Below, piece by piece: positions 34,608-44,200 of a stretch of DNA of 64,000 nt. Position numbers and translations under genes: made by a program. The DNA comes from CAZELM01 sp964512995. Its GTDB lineage: Bacteria; CSSED10-310. A model generated the notes under the pieces. The model worked only from the letters and a program-made list of their open reading frames with translations, had not been told where the DNA came from and ran no database searches. Every line of letters starts with the position of its first letter. Positions within the stretch are counted from its first letter, which is position 1. The stretch is from NCBI GenBank assembly GCA_964512995.1, contig CAZELM010000029.1, positions 1 through 64,000 of the forward strand, read 5' to 3'.

Positions 34608-35426
34608 TCATTTCTTTGGGGGTGTTTTCCGAGTTGTATTTTTCGGAATGGGTGTTTCTGTTGTTTTGGGTTTTAAAAATGAAGATAATTTCCCCAAAAT
34701 ACTCCTTTCCTGTTTTTGTTTATTCCGATTATCTAAAATTTTATTTAACGCCTGACGGGAACGATGATGCAATGGATCCCACGATAATGCACGCCGATAA
34801 TGAATCTCTGCGTTATCCTCTTCATCCAGTTGTTGATAAATGTAGCCCATGAGCGAATGATAGTTTGGATTTTCATTCGCCATTTTTATTGCTTCTTTGC
34901 ACACCTCAACAGCCTCTTTTTTCACTCTTGGATTGGGATTCAATGACAACGCATACGCCAATTTGGCGTGATATTCGGCAATAGAAGGATTTAGCTTGAT
35001 CGCTGATCGAAAAAATTCTACCGCCACTTTGTGATTATTTTGCCGGAGTGCCTGCACGCCTTGATTGTATTGGTTCTGGGCAACCAAAACATCCGTGTCT
35101 TGTTTTATTGGTTGACCATGATCCTCTGCATAAAACAAAGATTGATCATATCGGGCGCGTTGACTGGGATCGAGAAGGGTATTATATGCAATGTTTATTT
35201 CATTGAAAATCCGCTCTAACTTGGTCTTATATTCCGGATCAAGGTTGAATCCATAACGATCAGGGTGCATCAATTGAACAATTTTTCGATAACCATTCTT
35301 GATATCGTCCGTGGATGCATTACGCGTGATATACAGCAGTTCATAATAAGTCCACCTGTTGAGGTTTTTATCATACTCGTCAATGCGTTTTCGTATATCC
35401 TTTGGAATCTCAACTTGATTCATCAT
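34608..35426 (-). CDS. J-domain protein with TPR repeats
   Basis: 272 residues. The J domain (about 25-100) has the HPD motif in IVQLMHPDRYGF and ends with LLDPSQRARYDQ. A TPR region (about 125-245) follows, with ALRQNNHKVAVEFFRSAIKLNP and EIHYRRALSWDPLHH. A basic Lys/Pro tail ends it. This is a DnaK co-chaperone of unknown client, lacking the Gly/Phe and zinc regions of DnaJ. The start overlaps the alaS stop (ATGA); the second ATG (35423) is a likely alternative. It is co-transcribed with alaS. Confidence 0.85.
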   Translation of the reverse strand: MMNQVEIPKDIRKRIDEYDKNLNRWTYYELLYITRNASTDDIKNGYRKIVQLMHPDRYGFNLDPEYKTKLERIFNEINIAYNTLLDPSQRARYDQSLFYAEDHGQPIKQDTDVLVAQNQYNQGVQALRQNNHKVAVEFFRSAIKLNPSIAEYHAKLAYALSLNPNPRVKKEAVEVCKEAIKMANENPNYHSLMGYIYQQLDEEDNAEIHYRRALSWDPLHHRSRQALNKILDNRNKQKQERSILGKLSSFLKPKTTETPIPKNTTRKTPPKK

Positions 35427-38119
35427 TTGGCTCCTTCAGGACTTTTATCCATTTCGATGATAATCTTAGGAACTTTAAGTAGTGCATCATCAAGTTTTTC
35501 GACTGAAATACCCCCCGCTTGAGCCATATCGGGTCTTCCACCCCCTCCACCACCAACTGTCCTGGCAACCTGATCTACCAGTTTTCCTGCATGGATTCGA
35601 GAAATCAAATCCTTTGTGACAGTGGCAATAAAAATGATTTTTTCATCCTGGATTGTAGACAGGAGGACGATACCACTACCCAGTTTGTTTTTGATCTTAT
35701 CTGATAGTTCTCGAAGTTGCTTGACCTGGACATTGGGAATGTGTTGAACAATGACTTTCATCTCATTGATCATGGCAGGATGATCGATTTTCGACATCAC
35801 CTCAAATTGCGCCCATTTCGATGATAAATCCTCATTTTCTTTGAGAAGAGCACGAAGCTGTCGTTGCATACGTTCGACTTTTTCGATTATGTTTTCAACC
35901 GGTGTCTTTAGGATTTGGGAAAGATCCTGTAGCAGATGTTTTTGGCTAGACATCAATTTCAAGGAATTCGTACCAGTAATGGCTTCAATTCTTCGAACGC
36001 CTGCCGCAATACTGGATTCAGAAATGATTTTAAATAGACCGATATCACCGGTTTTTTGCACATGGGTGCCGCCGCAAAGCTCAGATGAAAAATCACCAAC
36101 AGCTATTACTCGGACCTGTTCACCATACTTCTCTCCAAAAAGAGCAGTAATCCCTTGATTTAAAGCATCTTCCAGGCTCATTTCTCTCGATAACACATGA
36201 TCATTATCCAGGATCACCATATTGACAATTTCCTCAATTTTGTCGATTTCATGGGGTTCAATGGCAGCATAGTGAGAGAAATCGAAGCGTAATCGATCTG
36301 ATGTTACAAGTGAACCTGATTGTTTGACATGGTCCCCGAGCACCATTCGCAATGCTGTATGGAGCAGATGTGTAGCGGTGTGATTACGAGCTGTTGATTG
36401 TCTAACAGCATTATCCACTTGAGCGGTGACAGCATCATGGATAGAAAATTTCCCATGAATCACATTCCCTTTGAGCAGATGTGTCTGGAGTGAAATTTTT
36501 ATTGTCTTTTCAATTCGAATCATGCCGTTGTCATTTCTTAGTAAACCGATGTCGCCAACCTGCCCCCCGGATTCCGCATAGAATGGGCATGGATCAATCA
36601 AAATATCGACAGCATCTCCCGCTTTACATTCTGATACTTGTTGTCCGTCTTTCAATAGACTGCATATAACAGATTCTTGGTGTGTCGTTTCATACCCGGT
36701 AAATCGGGTTTTTATACATTTTTCTAAAATATGATCATAGGGTCCTTTGACTTTTTCCGACTCTGTCGATTTCCATGCGGTTCGAGCACGATCTTTCTGA
36801 TCTGACATGGCATTCTGATAGGTGTTTTCATCAACGGATAAACCCTGTTCCTGTGCGATTTCCCGAATAATATCAACTGGGAAGCCGTACGTATCATACA
36901 GTTTGAATACTTCTGAACCAGGCAACACATTACTGCAGGCTGACTTTGTTTTTGTGATCAATTCTTCCGCCATTGGCAAGCCTTGCCGCAGTGTTTTATA
37001 AAATCGTGCCTCCTCCAGTTTTAAAATCTGGCAGATATGTGAGCGAGCGTCCTCTAGTTCCGGATAAATTCGCCCCATTTTATCGATAAAAATATCTGCG
37101 ATCTTGCACAGGAAAGGTTCATGAAATCCAATCTTTGTACCAAATCGAACTGCCCGGCGAATAACACGGCGAAGCACATAGCCTCTCCATTCATTCGAAG
37201 GAAGAACACCATCGACCAGGAGAAATGAAGCGGCTCTGATATGGTCACCGATTACGCGATAGGAGATCATGTTTTGAGCGCGTTCACTATCTGTTTGCTG
37301 TGAAAGTTCCTGAAGACCATCCATGATCGGCAGGAACAAATCAGTATCATAGTTGGATTTCCCTTTCTGGATGATGGATGTTACCCGTTCCAAACCCATA
37401 CCAGTATCGACATGATATTGGGGGAGTGGCTCCAGAATTCCTCCTGGGAGTCGATTATATTGGATGAACACAAGATTCCATATTTCCACAATGCGTCTGC
37501 AATCACCATTGACACGGCACACATGGCCTGGCTCATTGGATCGGTTACAAAAGTCTTTTCCACGATCAATGTGAATCTCCGTACAAGGACCGCAAGGCCC
37601 TGTTTCACCCATCTCCCAAAAATTATCTTTCCTGCCGAAAAAAACAATATGATCCGTGGAGGCATCCGTGAGAGTTTTCCAATATTCTGTTGCACCGTCA
37701 TCCCGAGGTATCTCGTTCGACTCATCTTCAAACACAGTAATCCACAAATCCTTTTTAGGGAGATCCCAGATCTTTGTTAACAGCTCCCAAGCCCATTGAA
37801 TGGATTCTGCTTTATAATAATCACCGAATGACCAGTTCCCGAGCATTTCAAACAATGTATGATGATGAGGAGAAAAACCGACTTCTTCTAAATCATTGTG
37901 TTTGCCAGAGACTCTCATACACCGTTGTGAATTAACTACACGAGTGTACTTTGGGCTCTCTCGACCGAGAAAAATAGGTTTAAACTGATTCATCCCTGCA
38001 TTTGTGAATAGAAGTGTCGGATCATCAGCAGGAACAAGGGGAGTCCCTTTGATAATATGGTGGTTTTTGTCAATAAAAAATTCAATGAATTCTCGTCGGA
38101 TATCTTCAGATGTCTTCAT
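35423..38119 (-). CDS. alaS: Alanyl-tRNA synthetase
   Basis: 898 residues, the usual length for bacterial AlaRS. The class II catalytic core begins REFIEFFIDKNHHII and contains LFTNAGMNQFKPIFLG. The editing domain has the zinc site HTATHLLH and CGGTHVQKTGDIG. The C-terminal DHHA1 domain ends with the glycine run GGGGGGRPDMAQAGG. Downstream of recA and pilT2 on the same strand. recA and alaS are near neighbours in many bacteria, usually with recX between, which is missing here. Confidence 0.97.
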   Translation of the reverse strand: MKTSEDIRREFIEFFIDKNHHIIKGTPLVPADDPTLLFTNAGMNQFKPIFLGRESPKYTRVVNSQRCMRVSGKHNDLEEVGFSPHHHTLFEMLGNWSFGDYYKAESIQWAWELLTKIWDLPKKDLWITVFEDESNEIPRDDGATEYWKTLTDASTDHIVFFGRKDNFWEMGETGPCGPCTEIHIDRGKDFCNRSNEPGHVCRVNGDCRRIVEIWNLVFIQYNRLPGGILEPLPQYHVDTGMGLERVTSIIQKGKSNYDTDLFLPIMDGLQELSQQTDSERAQNMISYRVIGDHIRAASFLLVDGVLPSNEWRGYVLRRVIRRAVRFGTKIGFHEPFLCKIADIFIDKMGRIYPELEDARSHICQILKLEEARFYKTLRQGLPMAEELITKTKSACSNVLPGSEVFKLYDTYGFPVDIIREIAQEQGLSVDENTYQNAMSDQKDRARTAWKSTESEKVKGPYDHILEKCIKTRFTGYETTHQESVICSLLKDGQQVSECKAGDAVDILIDPCPFYAESGGQVGDIGLLRNDNGMIRIEKTIKISLQTHLLKGNVIHGKFSIHDAVTAQVDNAVRQSTARNHTATHLLHTALRMVLGDHVKQSGSLVTSDRLRFDFSHYAAIEPHEIDKIEEIVNMVILDNDHVLSREMSLEDALNQGITALFGEKYGEQVRVIAVGDFSSELCGGTHVQKTGDIGLFKIISESSIAAGVRRIEAITGTNSLKLMSSQKHLLQDLSQILKTPVENIIEKVERMQRQLRALLKENEDLSSKWAQFEVMSKIDHPAMINEMKVIVQHIPNVQVKQLRELSDKIKNKLGSGIVLLSTIQDEKIIFIATVTKDLISRIHAGKLVDQVARTVGGGGGGRPDMAQAGGISVEKLDDALLKVPKIIIEMDKSPEGAK

Positions 38120-38169
38120 TATTTTACCTCATATAAAAGGATGTATCTCACTGTAATGTCTTCGGGTGG

Positions 38170-39363
38170 TCACAGGTTGTATTGATTTGAAAAATCAAAA
38201 TCAGAATTTTCATTTTCTTTCGCGGATGGACTATGAATGTTTCCATCATCAGAGAGAACTTGTTCCATGTCTTCGAGGGCCATATCCGCAGTGGACTGGA
38301 TCCCTTTAAATTTCAAAGCGAAATCGTCTGGATTCGAGCATCTTCTCAACGCTTCCTGGTATGTGACAAGACCACTCTTGACCAGCATTCGCAATGATTG
38401 ATCGAAACTTTGCATCCCATATTGAGAAACTCCTTGCTCGATTGCATCTTTGATTGAAATCGTTTTTTTGGGATCGACAATGCAATCGCGGATAAGAGCC
38501 GTTGATCGTAATACTTCGACTGCTGGCACACGGCCTTGTTCATCCGCACGTTGAATCAATCTTTGAGAGATCACTGCCTTGAGAACAGTCGCTAGTTGCA
38601 TTCTGATCTGCTGCTGTTGATGAGGTGGGTAAAAAGCAATAATTCTCTGGATACATTCGACTGCATCCATCGTATGCAATGTACTGAAAACGAGATGTCC
38701 TGTTTCGGCAGCAGCAAGCGCTGTTTCAATCGTTGCGAAATCTCGCATCTCACCAACCAGTATGACATCCGGATCTTGCCGGAGCGCTGCTCGTAAGGCA
38801 TCTGCAAACGAATATGTATCTGAACCGAGTTCTCGTTGATTGATCAATGCTTTCTTATCCCTGTGCAGATATTCGATTGGATCTTCGATCGTCATGACAT
38901 GAACGTTACGATAATGGTTTATTTTGTCAATCATCGCTGCCAATGTTGTCGATTTTCCGCTTCCAGTGGTACCCGTACAGAGAACAAGACCTCGTTCCTC
39001 CAATGCGATTTTATTTAAAATAGGAGGCAAATGAAGCTCCTCAAGGGTTTTGATTCTCATAGGGATAAAACGAAACACAACTCCAATGCTTCCTCTTTGC
39101 CTGAACACGTTCACTCTGAAGCGTCCCAAGCCCGGGACACTGTAAGCCAGATCTATCTCGTTGTTGAGGTTGAATTTTTCTCGCTGATATTCATTCATGA
39201 CTTCATGAGTAATGTTTATTATCTCCTCTTCATTAAGTGTATTACGTTCCAACATCGGAACTAGTTGACCATGAAGCCGAAGGATCGGTTGACGTCCGAT
39301 TTTTATATGAAGATCGGATGTTCCACGTTCCATTGCAATTCTCAGGAGTTCTTTGAGATCCAT
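38170..39363 (-). CDS. Second PilT-type retraction ATPase (PilT2/PilU-like)
   Basis: 397 residues. Opens ERGTSDLHIKIGRQPILRLHG. Walker A is TGTTGSGKSTT, Walker B RQDPDVILVGEMRDFAT and the His box FSTLHTMDA. The AIRNLIRE motif of true PilT is replaced by LIRDCIVDPKK, as in PilU-like paralogues. A C-terminal extension of about 40 acidic residues is present. Likely an accessory motor that modifies retraction with the PilT of 14004-15098. It is placed between recA and alaS, away from the pil operon. Confidence 0.9.
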   Translation of the reverse strand: MDLKELLRIAMERGTSDLHIKIGRQPILRLHGQLVPMLERNTLNEEEIINITHEVMNEYQREKFNLNNEIDLAYSVPGLGRFRVNVFRQRGSIGVVFRFIPMRIKTLEELHLPPILNKIALEERGLVLCTGTTGSGKSTTLAAMIDKINHYRNVHVMTIEDPIEYLHRDKKALINQRELGSDTYSFADALRAALRQDPDVILVGEMRDFATIETALAAAETGHLVFSTLHTMDAVECIQRIIAFYPPHQQQQIRMQLATVLKAVISQRLIQRADEQGRVPAVEVLRSTALIRDCIVDPKKTISIKDAIEQGVSQYGMQSFDQSLRMLVKSGLVTYQEALRRCSNPDDFALKFKGIQSTADMALEDMEQVLSDDGNIHSPSAKENENSDFDFSNQYNL

Positions 39364-39471
39364 TTTTTATTCACCCTCATTTAGATGATTCAGAATAAGA
39401 TACTTTTTGATAACTGTTAGAATTCGATATATGTGGCAATGAGCATCATGCGCTAAAATCCATGAACGAGA

Positions 39472-40530
39472 TCAGATAGATTCAATCGCATCGCTAGATT
39501 CCTCGTCTGATCGACTGAGTATATACTTTCCGGATGCCATAATTTTCTGTTCAATTTCTTTGACCAGGTCAGGGTGTTCGACGAGAAAGCGTTTTGCATT
39601 CTCACGTCCTTGACCCAATCTGGTTTCACCATAAGAAAACCAGACACCGGTTTTGGTGAGTAATTCATTTTCCAAAGCCAGATCCAATAAATCCCCTTCA
39701 CGAGAGACTCCATGACCATAGATGATATCAAATTCTGCTTTTTTGAATGGTGAAGCGAGTTTATTTTTTACGATCTTGACCGATGTGCGATTTCCGACAA
39801 TTTCCTCACCATCCTTGATCGGAGTCATACGCCGAACTTCTAAGCGCATGGATGCATAAAATTTCAATGCTCGCCCTCCGGTTGTCACTTCTGGATTCCC
39901 AAACATGACTCCGACCTTTTCTCTTAGCTGATTTATGAAGATGAAACAGGTTTGCGATTTAGAGATTGTTGCAGCCAGTTTCCGCAAAGCCTGAGACATT
40001 AACCGAGCCTGAAGACCCACGTGAGTATCACCCATTTCCCCCTCAAGTTCTGCTCGCGGAACAAGAGCAGCAACAGAATCGATAACCACAACATCAACAG
40101 CAGCACTTCGAACAAGCAGTTCGCCAATTTCCAGTGCTTGTTCCCCTGAATCAGGCTGAGAGATAAGGAGTTCATCAATTTTAACTCCCAATTTTCTTGC
40201 ATAAGCAGCATCCAATGCATGTTCAGCATCGATAAACGCACAGATTCCTTCCTGTTTTTGCGCTTCAGCGATAACATGAAGTGCCAAGGTTGTTTTACCG
40301 GACGCTTCTGGTCCATAGATTTCTACGATCCGCCCCTTGGGATAGCCCCCAATACCCATTGCTATGTCCAGTGAAATGCATCCCGATGGGATTACCGCCA
40401 CATTCTCGACAATCGTGTCTCCCAACTTCATGATTGCGCCTTTTCCGAATTGTCTCTCGATCTGAGATACAGCACTGCTCAGAGAACGTTCTCGGTTTTC
40501 AACATCACGATTTGCTTTTTTTTGAGTCAT
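39472..40530 (-). CDS. recA: Recombinase RecA
   Basis: 352 residues. Walker A is GPEASGKTT. LVPRAELEGEMGDTHVGLQARLMSQALRKL covers the DNA-binding loop region, and IFINQLREKVGVMFGNPEVTTGGRALKFY the conserved core. It is the homologous recombination and SOS co-protease. The start overlaps thpR by four bases and the ATG follows AAGGAGG. I see no LexA-box palindrome in the short region upstream of thpR, though SOS boxes differ among lineages. Confidence 0.98.
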   Translation of the reverse strand: MTQKKANRDVENRERSLSSAVSQIERQFGKGAIMKLGDTIVENVAVIPSGCISLDIAMGIGGYPKGRIVEIYGPEASGKTTLALHVIAEAQKQEGICAFIDAEHALDAAYARKLGVKIDELLISQPDSGEQALEIGELLVRSAAVDVVVIDSVAALVPRAELEGEMGDTHVGLQARLMSQALRKLAATISKSQTCFIFINQLREKVGVMFGNPEVTTGGRALKFYASMRLEVRRMTPIKDGEEIVGNRTSVKIVKNKLASPFKKAEFDIIYGHGVSREGDLLDLALENELLTKTGVWFSYGETRLGQGRENAKRFLVEHPDLVKEIEQKIMASGKYILSRSDEESSDAIESI

Positions 40531-41123
40531 TTGGATTTCCTCCTTAAGGTTATCGGTAACGGTGCAGAAAATAGTGGAGTATATCTGGCTCCACGTTGCG
40601 TCAAGTCGCTCTGAAACAAAGTCACTTGTTTCACTTGAAAGTCTGGCAATTCAATCATCTCGTTCCTGCATAACGCATCAAATTCCGGAATATGAACAGG
40701 TTCATTGAATCTTGATAATGTAAGATGTGGGAAATGTCGTTTAGGCTCACGAGGGAAACCCATGGAGAACAATGCGGATTCTATTTTTCCCACAAGATTG
40801 TAATGAATATCAGGAACATGTCGAAATCCAATCCATAACACGCGGGGATGATGCGTATTCGGGAAAGCACCCAAACCTTGGGGTTGGAGTTCATAGCTAT
40901 GAAATTCTTCAATCCAATCATTCATATGTCCACTAATCCGTTGAACCTGTTGCAGATCGATACCTCCCAAGAATTTTATTGTAAGGTGTATGGAATCCGG
41001 TTTAACCCACCTCGCTCTGGGTATCTTCATTTTAAGGTTTTTCTGAATCTGGTCAATTGCTTTATGCAATTCATCAGAAATTTCAATAGCTATAAAGGAG
41101 CGAATCAATTTGAGTTGTGGCAT
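40527..41123 (-). CDS. thpR: RNA 2',3'-cyclic phosphodiesterase ThpR (LigT)
   Basis: 198 residues. Two HxTx motifs of the 2H phosphoesterase family are visible: IHLTIKFLGG and PHLTLSRF. The start reads RSFIAIEISDELHKAI, as in the LigT family. It hydrolyses cyclic phosphates at RNA ends. Upstream of recA with a four-base overlap. thpR (often with cinA) next to recA is a frequent bacterial arrangement. Confidence 0.92.
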   Translation of the reverse strand: MPQLKLIRSFIAIEISDELHKAIDQIQKNLKMKIPRARWVKPDSIHLTIKFLGGIDLQQVQRISGHMNDWIEEFHSYELQPQGLGAFPNTHHPRVLWIGFRHVPDIHYNLVGKIESALFSMGFPREPKRHFPHLTLSRFNEPVHIPEFDALCRNEMIELPDFQVKQVTLFQSDLTQRGARYTPLFSAPLPITLRRKSK

Positions 41124-41155
41124 AGATCGATTCTTTCTATGGATACAATATAAAA

Positions 41156-41185
41156 CTGCTCCCGTACGAAATGTGCCGGGAGCAG
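41156..41185 (-). terminator. Rho-independent terminator of the FG-GAP protein gene
   Basis: Perfect nine-base inverted repeat ctgctcccg (41156-41164) and cgggagcag (41177-41185) with a 12-base loop, followed on the minus strand by TTTTA. It lies 24 bases past the stop of the giant gene and separates it from thpR-recA. Confidence 0.8.
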
Positions 41186-41208
41186 GTGTTTGTATCGAAT
41201 TGTTTGAG

Positions 41209-44200
41209 TTAGTTGATCACAAAATTCGGCCAGGGATCACTGACATTTCCATCCTGATCGAAAGCACGAATCTGGAATAGAATCTCACCAGCAGGCCAAT
41301 GACCACTGTTCGGATCTTCCTCTGGATCACCCGGATCGTTTTCAGCTCCATACCAGCTCAGATTGAAACCCACAACGCTATCCCCAGGACCAAAATCCTC
41401 TGTAGTGCCATCATCTGTAAAATAGCCGAGATCCAGACCATCCCAATACAGTTTCACGCTTTGGAGGTTGTTGTAGCCATCCGGATCCAAAACGATGGCA
41501 CTGATGCAATGGTGAACCCCAAATTCATAATCTGCTGCGGGATACATCGTAAAACCAGCACACCAAATGCTTGGTCGACGTGGATTTGGCGCTCCAAACG
41601 TATCAAAAGGGATGGTAGTATCCAGAATAAACTGCTTTTGCATTGCATCGAAGTGGCGTTGATAAGATTTAGCAGATTCACCCGGAAGATCCTCCAACAC
41701 ATGGAGATACGGCCATGCAAAACTCTGATTGCCAGCCCGATCTGTAGCTACAAGTTCAAACTGATAGGCTCCTCTTGAAGATGGTGATAATGGTCCCAAG
41801 GTTGCGGAGATGGCATACAACCCATCATTGGCTCCAAAGTCGCCATGTCGACCGTCATCGTATAAATAACCCCCGGTTGGCTCACCCGCCCAATAGATCT
41901 CTACAGTCGAGATATCACCCTGGAAATCGACAACATAGGCCATAATGATCATATCACCGCCCTGTTCCGCAGTCAGATAGGTATCTCCCATTCCTGCCCA
42001 CCAGATTTGCGGTTTTACAGCCTCTGGCATCACCGGAACCCATTCGCTGTAATTAGAATCATTACCAACATAATCCCGAGAAACCACTGACATGTAATAC
42101 TGAACACTGTTGTCCAATCCCCTGATTGTGATGGATGGGGGAGATCCCAACTCTTCTTTCGAGTAATATTTAAATCGTTCTGTTGGATCTTCTGTATTTT
42201 TCCAGATCACCCAATATCCAGCCAGATCGATATCCAGTTTGGGATCAATATTGGGAGCCCAATATAGCTTAACAGCCGAGTCCAACGGTTCAGCTACAAC
42301 GCTGCCGGGAATCGATGGAGGCACCCGATCAACGGTTTTAAAGGTAAAGACATAATCGTCGGTTGGTGACTCTTGAGGCAAATTATCATAATTGCCATCC
42401 AATTGATTACCATATCGGTCGTGCAGACCCTCAACCCCAGACCGGATCGTGACTGTAAATTCCTCATCCAGTTCCAATGTGATGGGATCGATTCGGATGG
42501 TGCGATTATCGTTATACGTGAAGATCGAATATGCCATGGCAACCGGACCCTTTGCCAGTTGAATATTCTCATATGTAATGGTCGACGTATCCAATGATTT
42601 ATTGAAGTCGATGTAAATATATTCATCTGCACCAATATTCCATTCTCCATTCGATACAGGATATGTCGATCGGACGGTAACCAGACTGAAATCACGGCTG
42701 CTGCGGAAAAGATCAATTCCGGTGGCACCCGATCCTTCACTCGTGGCGATCACATCCGGCAATCCATCACTTGTGACATCAACGGCCGTAATTCCGATAT
42801 AATCTCCATCGATGACCGGAGAAGCGACCTTCTGAAATGAGCTAGTGCCCGGGAAGCTGAGATTGGATTTGAAAGTATGAACGCCGGTTCCTTTACTGGC
42901 CAAAATGAAGTCATCCGATCCATCATTTGTGAGATCTGCAGCAGCAATGTCCCGCGCCTGAAAATCGAAGTACAGTTGGCTTGAATTGAAGGCACATTCG
43001 AAAGTATGCCCGGTATAACCATAAGCCTGCAGATATCCATGACCGTCTTCTCCCGTGACAAAATCAGGTCGTGAATCGGAATTGAAATCCCCGATCGTGA
43101 TACCATAATAATGGTCATACCCAGATGGTTGTACATAAGACATAGAACTGCCATTAAACAGTATCCCATCCTCGGCAACGTACATCCAATAGACAACAGC
43201 CCCAACCGATCCTACTTTACTGGCGGCAAGGACATCCAGCACACCGTTCCGATCAACGTCCGCCAAATCCACTCCCCAGAAATTGTAAGATGAATTCAAT
43301 GGGATGACATTGCCAGGAGCTGCATTAAAATATCCATTCCTGTCATTCAGATAGATAACAACGCCAGGGCTTTCCGGACTGTTGTAATTCTTGGCTGCAA
43401 CCAGGTCCGGATATCCATCCCGATTTAGATCACCCGCCACAAGATCAAAGTAAGCTCCGGTATTGAATGCCGATGTCGTAAAGCTCCAATTCCAGTCCGG
43501 TTCGCTCAGCCATACATCGAATCCATTATCAGGGTGGCCGGCTGCAATATCGGTTCGGCCATCAAGATTGAAATCGGCAGTAGTCACTGCGTAGTAACCG
43601 GAATCATGAGTCGGGCCGTTCCGATTGATATAATATCCCAGATTATTGCCTTCCCACACCCAGACACCATCTTTGTTTTCCTCTATATTGCCTGCGACAA
43701 GGTCAATTTTTCCATCCACATTAAAGTCACCTGTCGCCACTTTCGTGTATCGGCCTGTAGCAATTGGATTATACAACCATCCACTCCATACGAATTTATC
43801 GACGTCATCGCCCACCCAAATCTTCACACCGCTGCCGTCACTGCTTGCAGTGACAACATCCGGATTGCCATCAAAATTCAGATCGGTTGAAGCCCAGACC
43901 GCTCCAAAAGAATCAGAATCTTCGGGAGGTGTTTCTTCGGTCCATCCAAAAATACCATTCCCTCTCCAGACTCGCACCCCTTCATCTTCGCTGCTTGCAG
44001 CAAAAAGATCCAGATTCCCGTCATTATCCAGATCGGAGGTATCAATATCTGCATATTTGATATAACTGAGCGGTCCGGTGCCCGTGATGAACGTGAACCT
44101 ATCGTTTAGGGCAAAATCGATGGGACCATCATAGATGGTAAACTCAACTTCGCCGCCATCGGATTCAAAATGTTTACCGACTTCAGCAGTCTTGGCTTGA

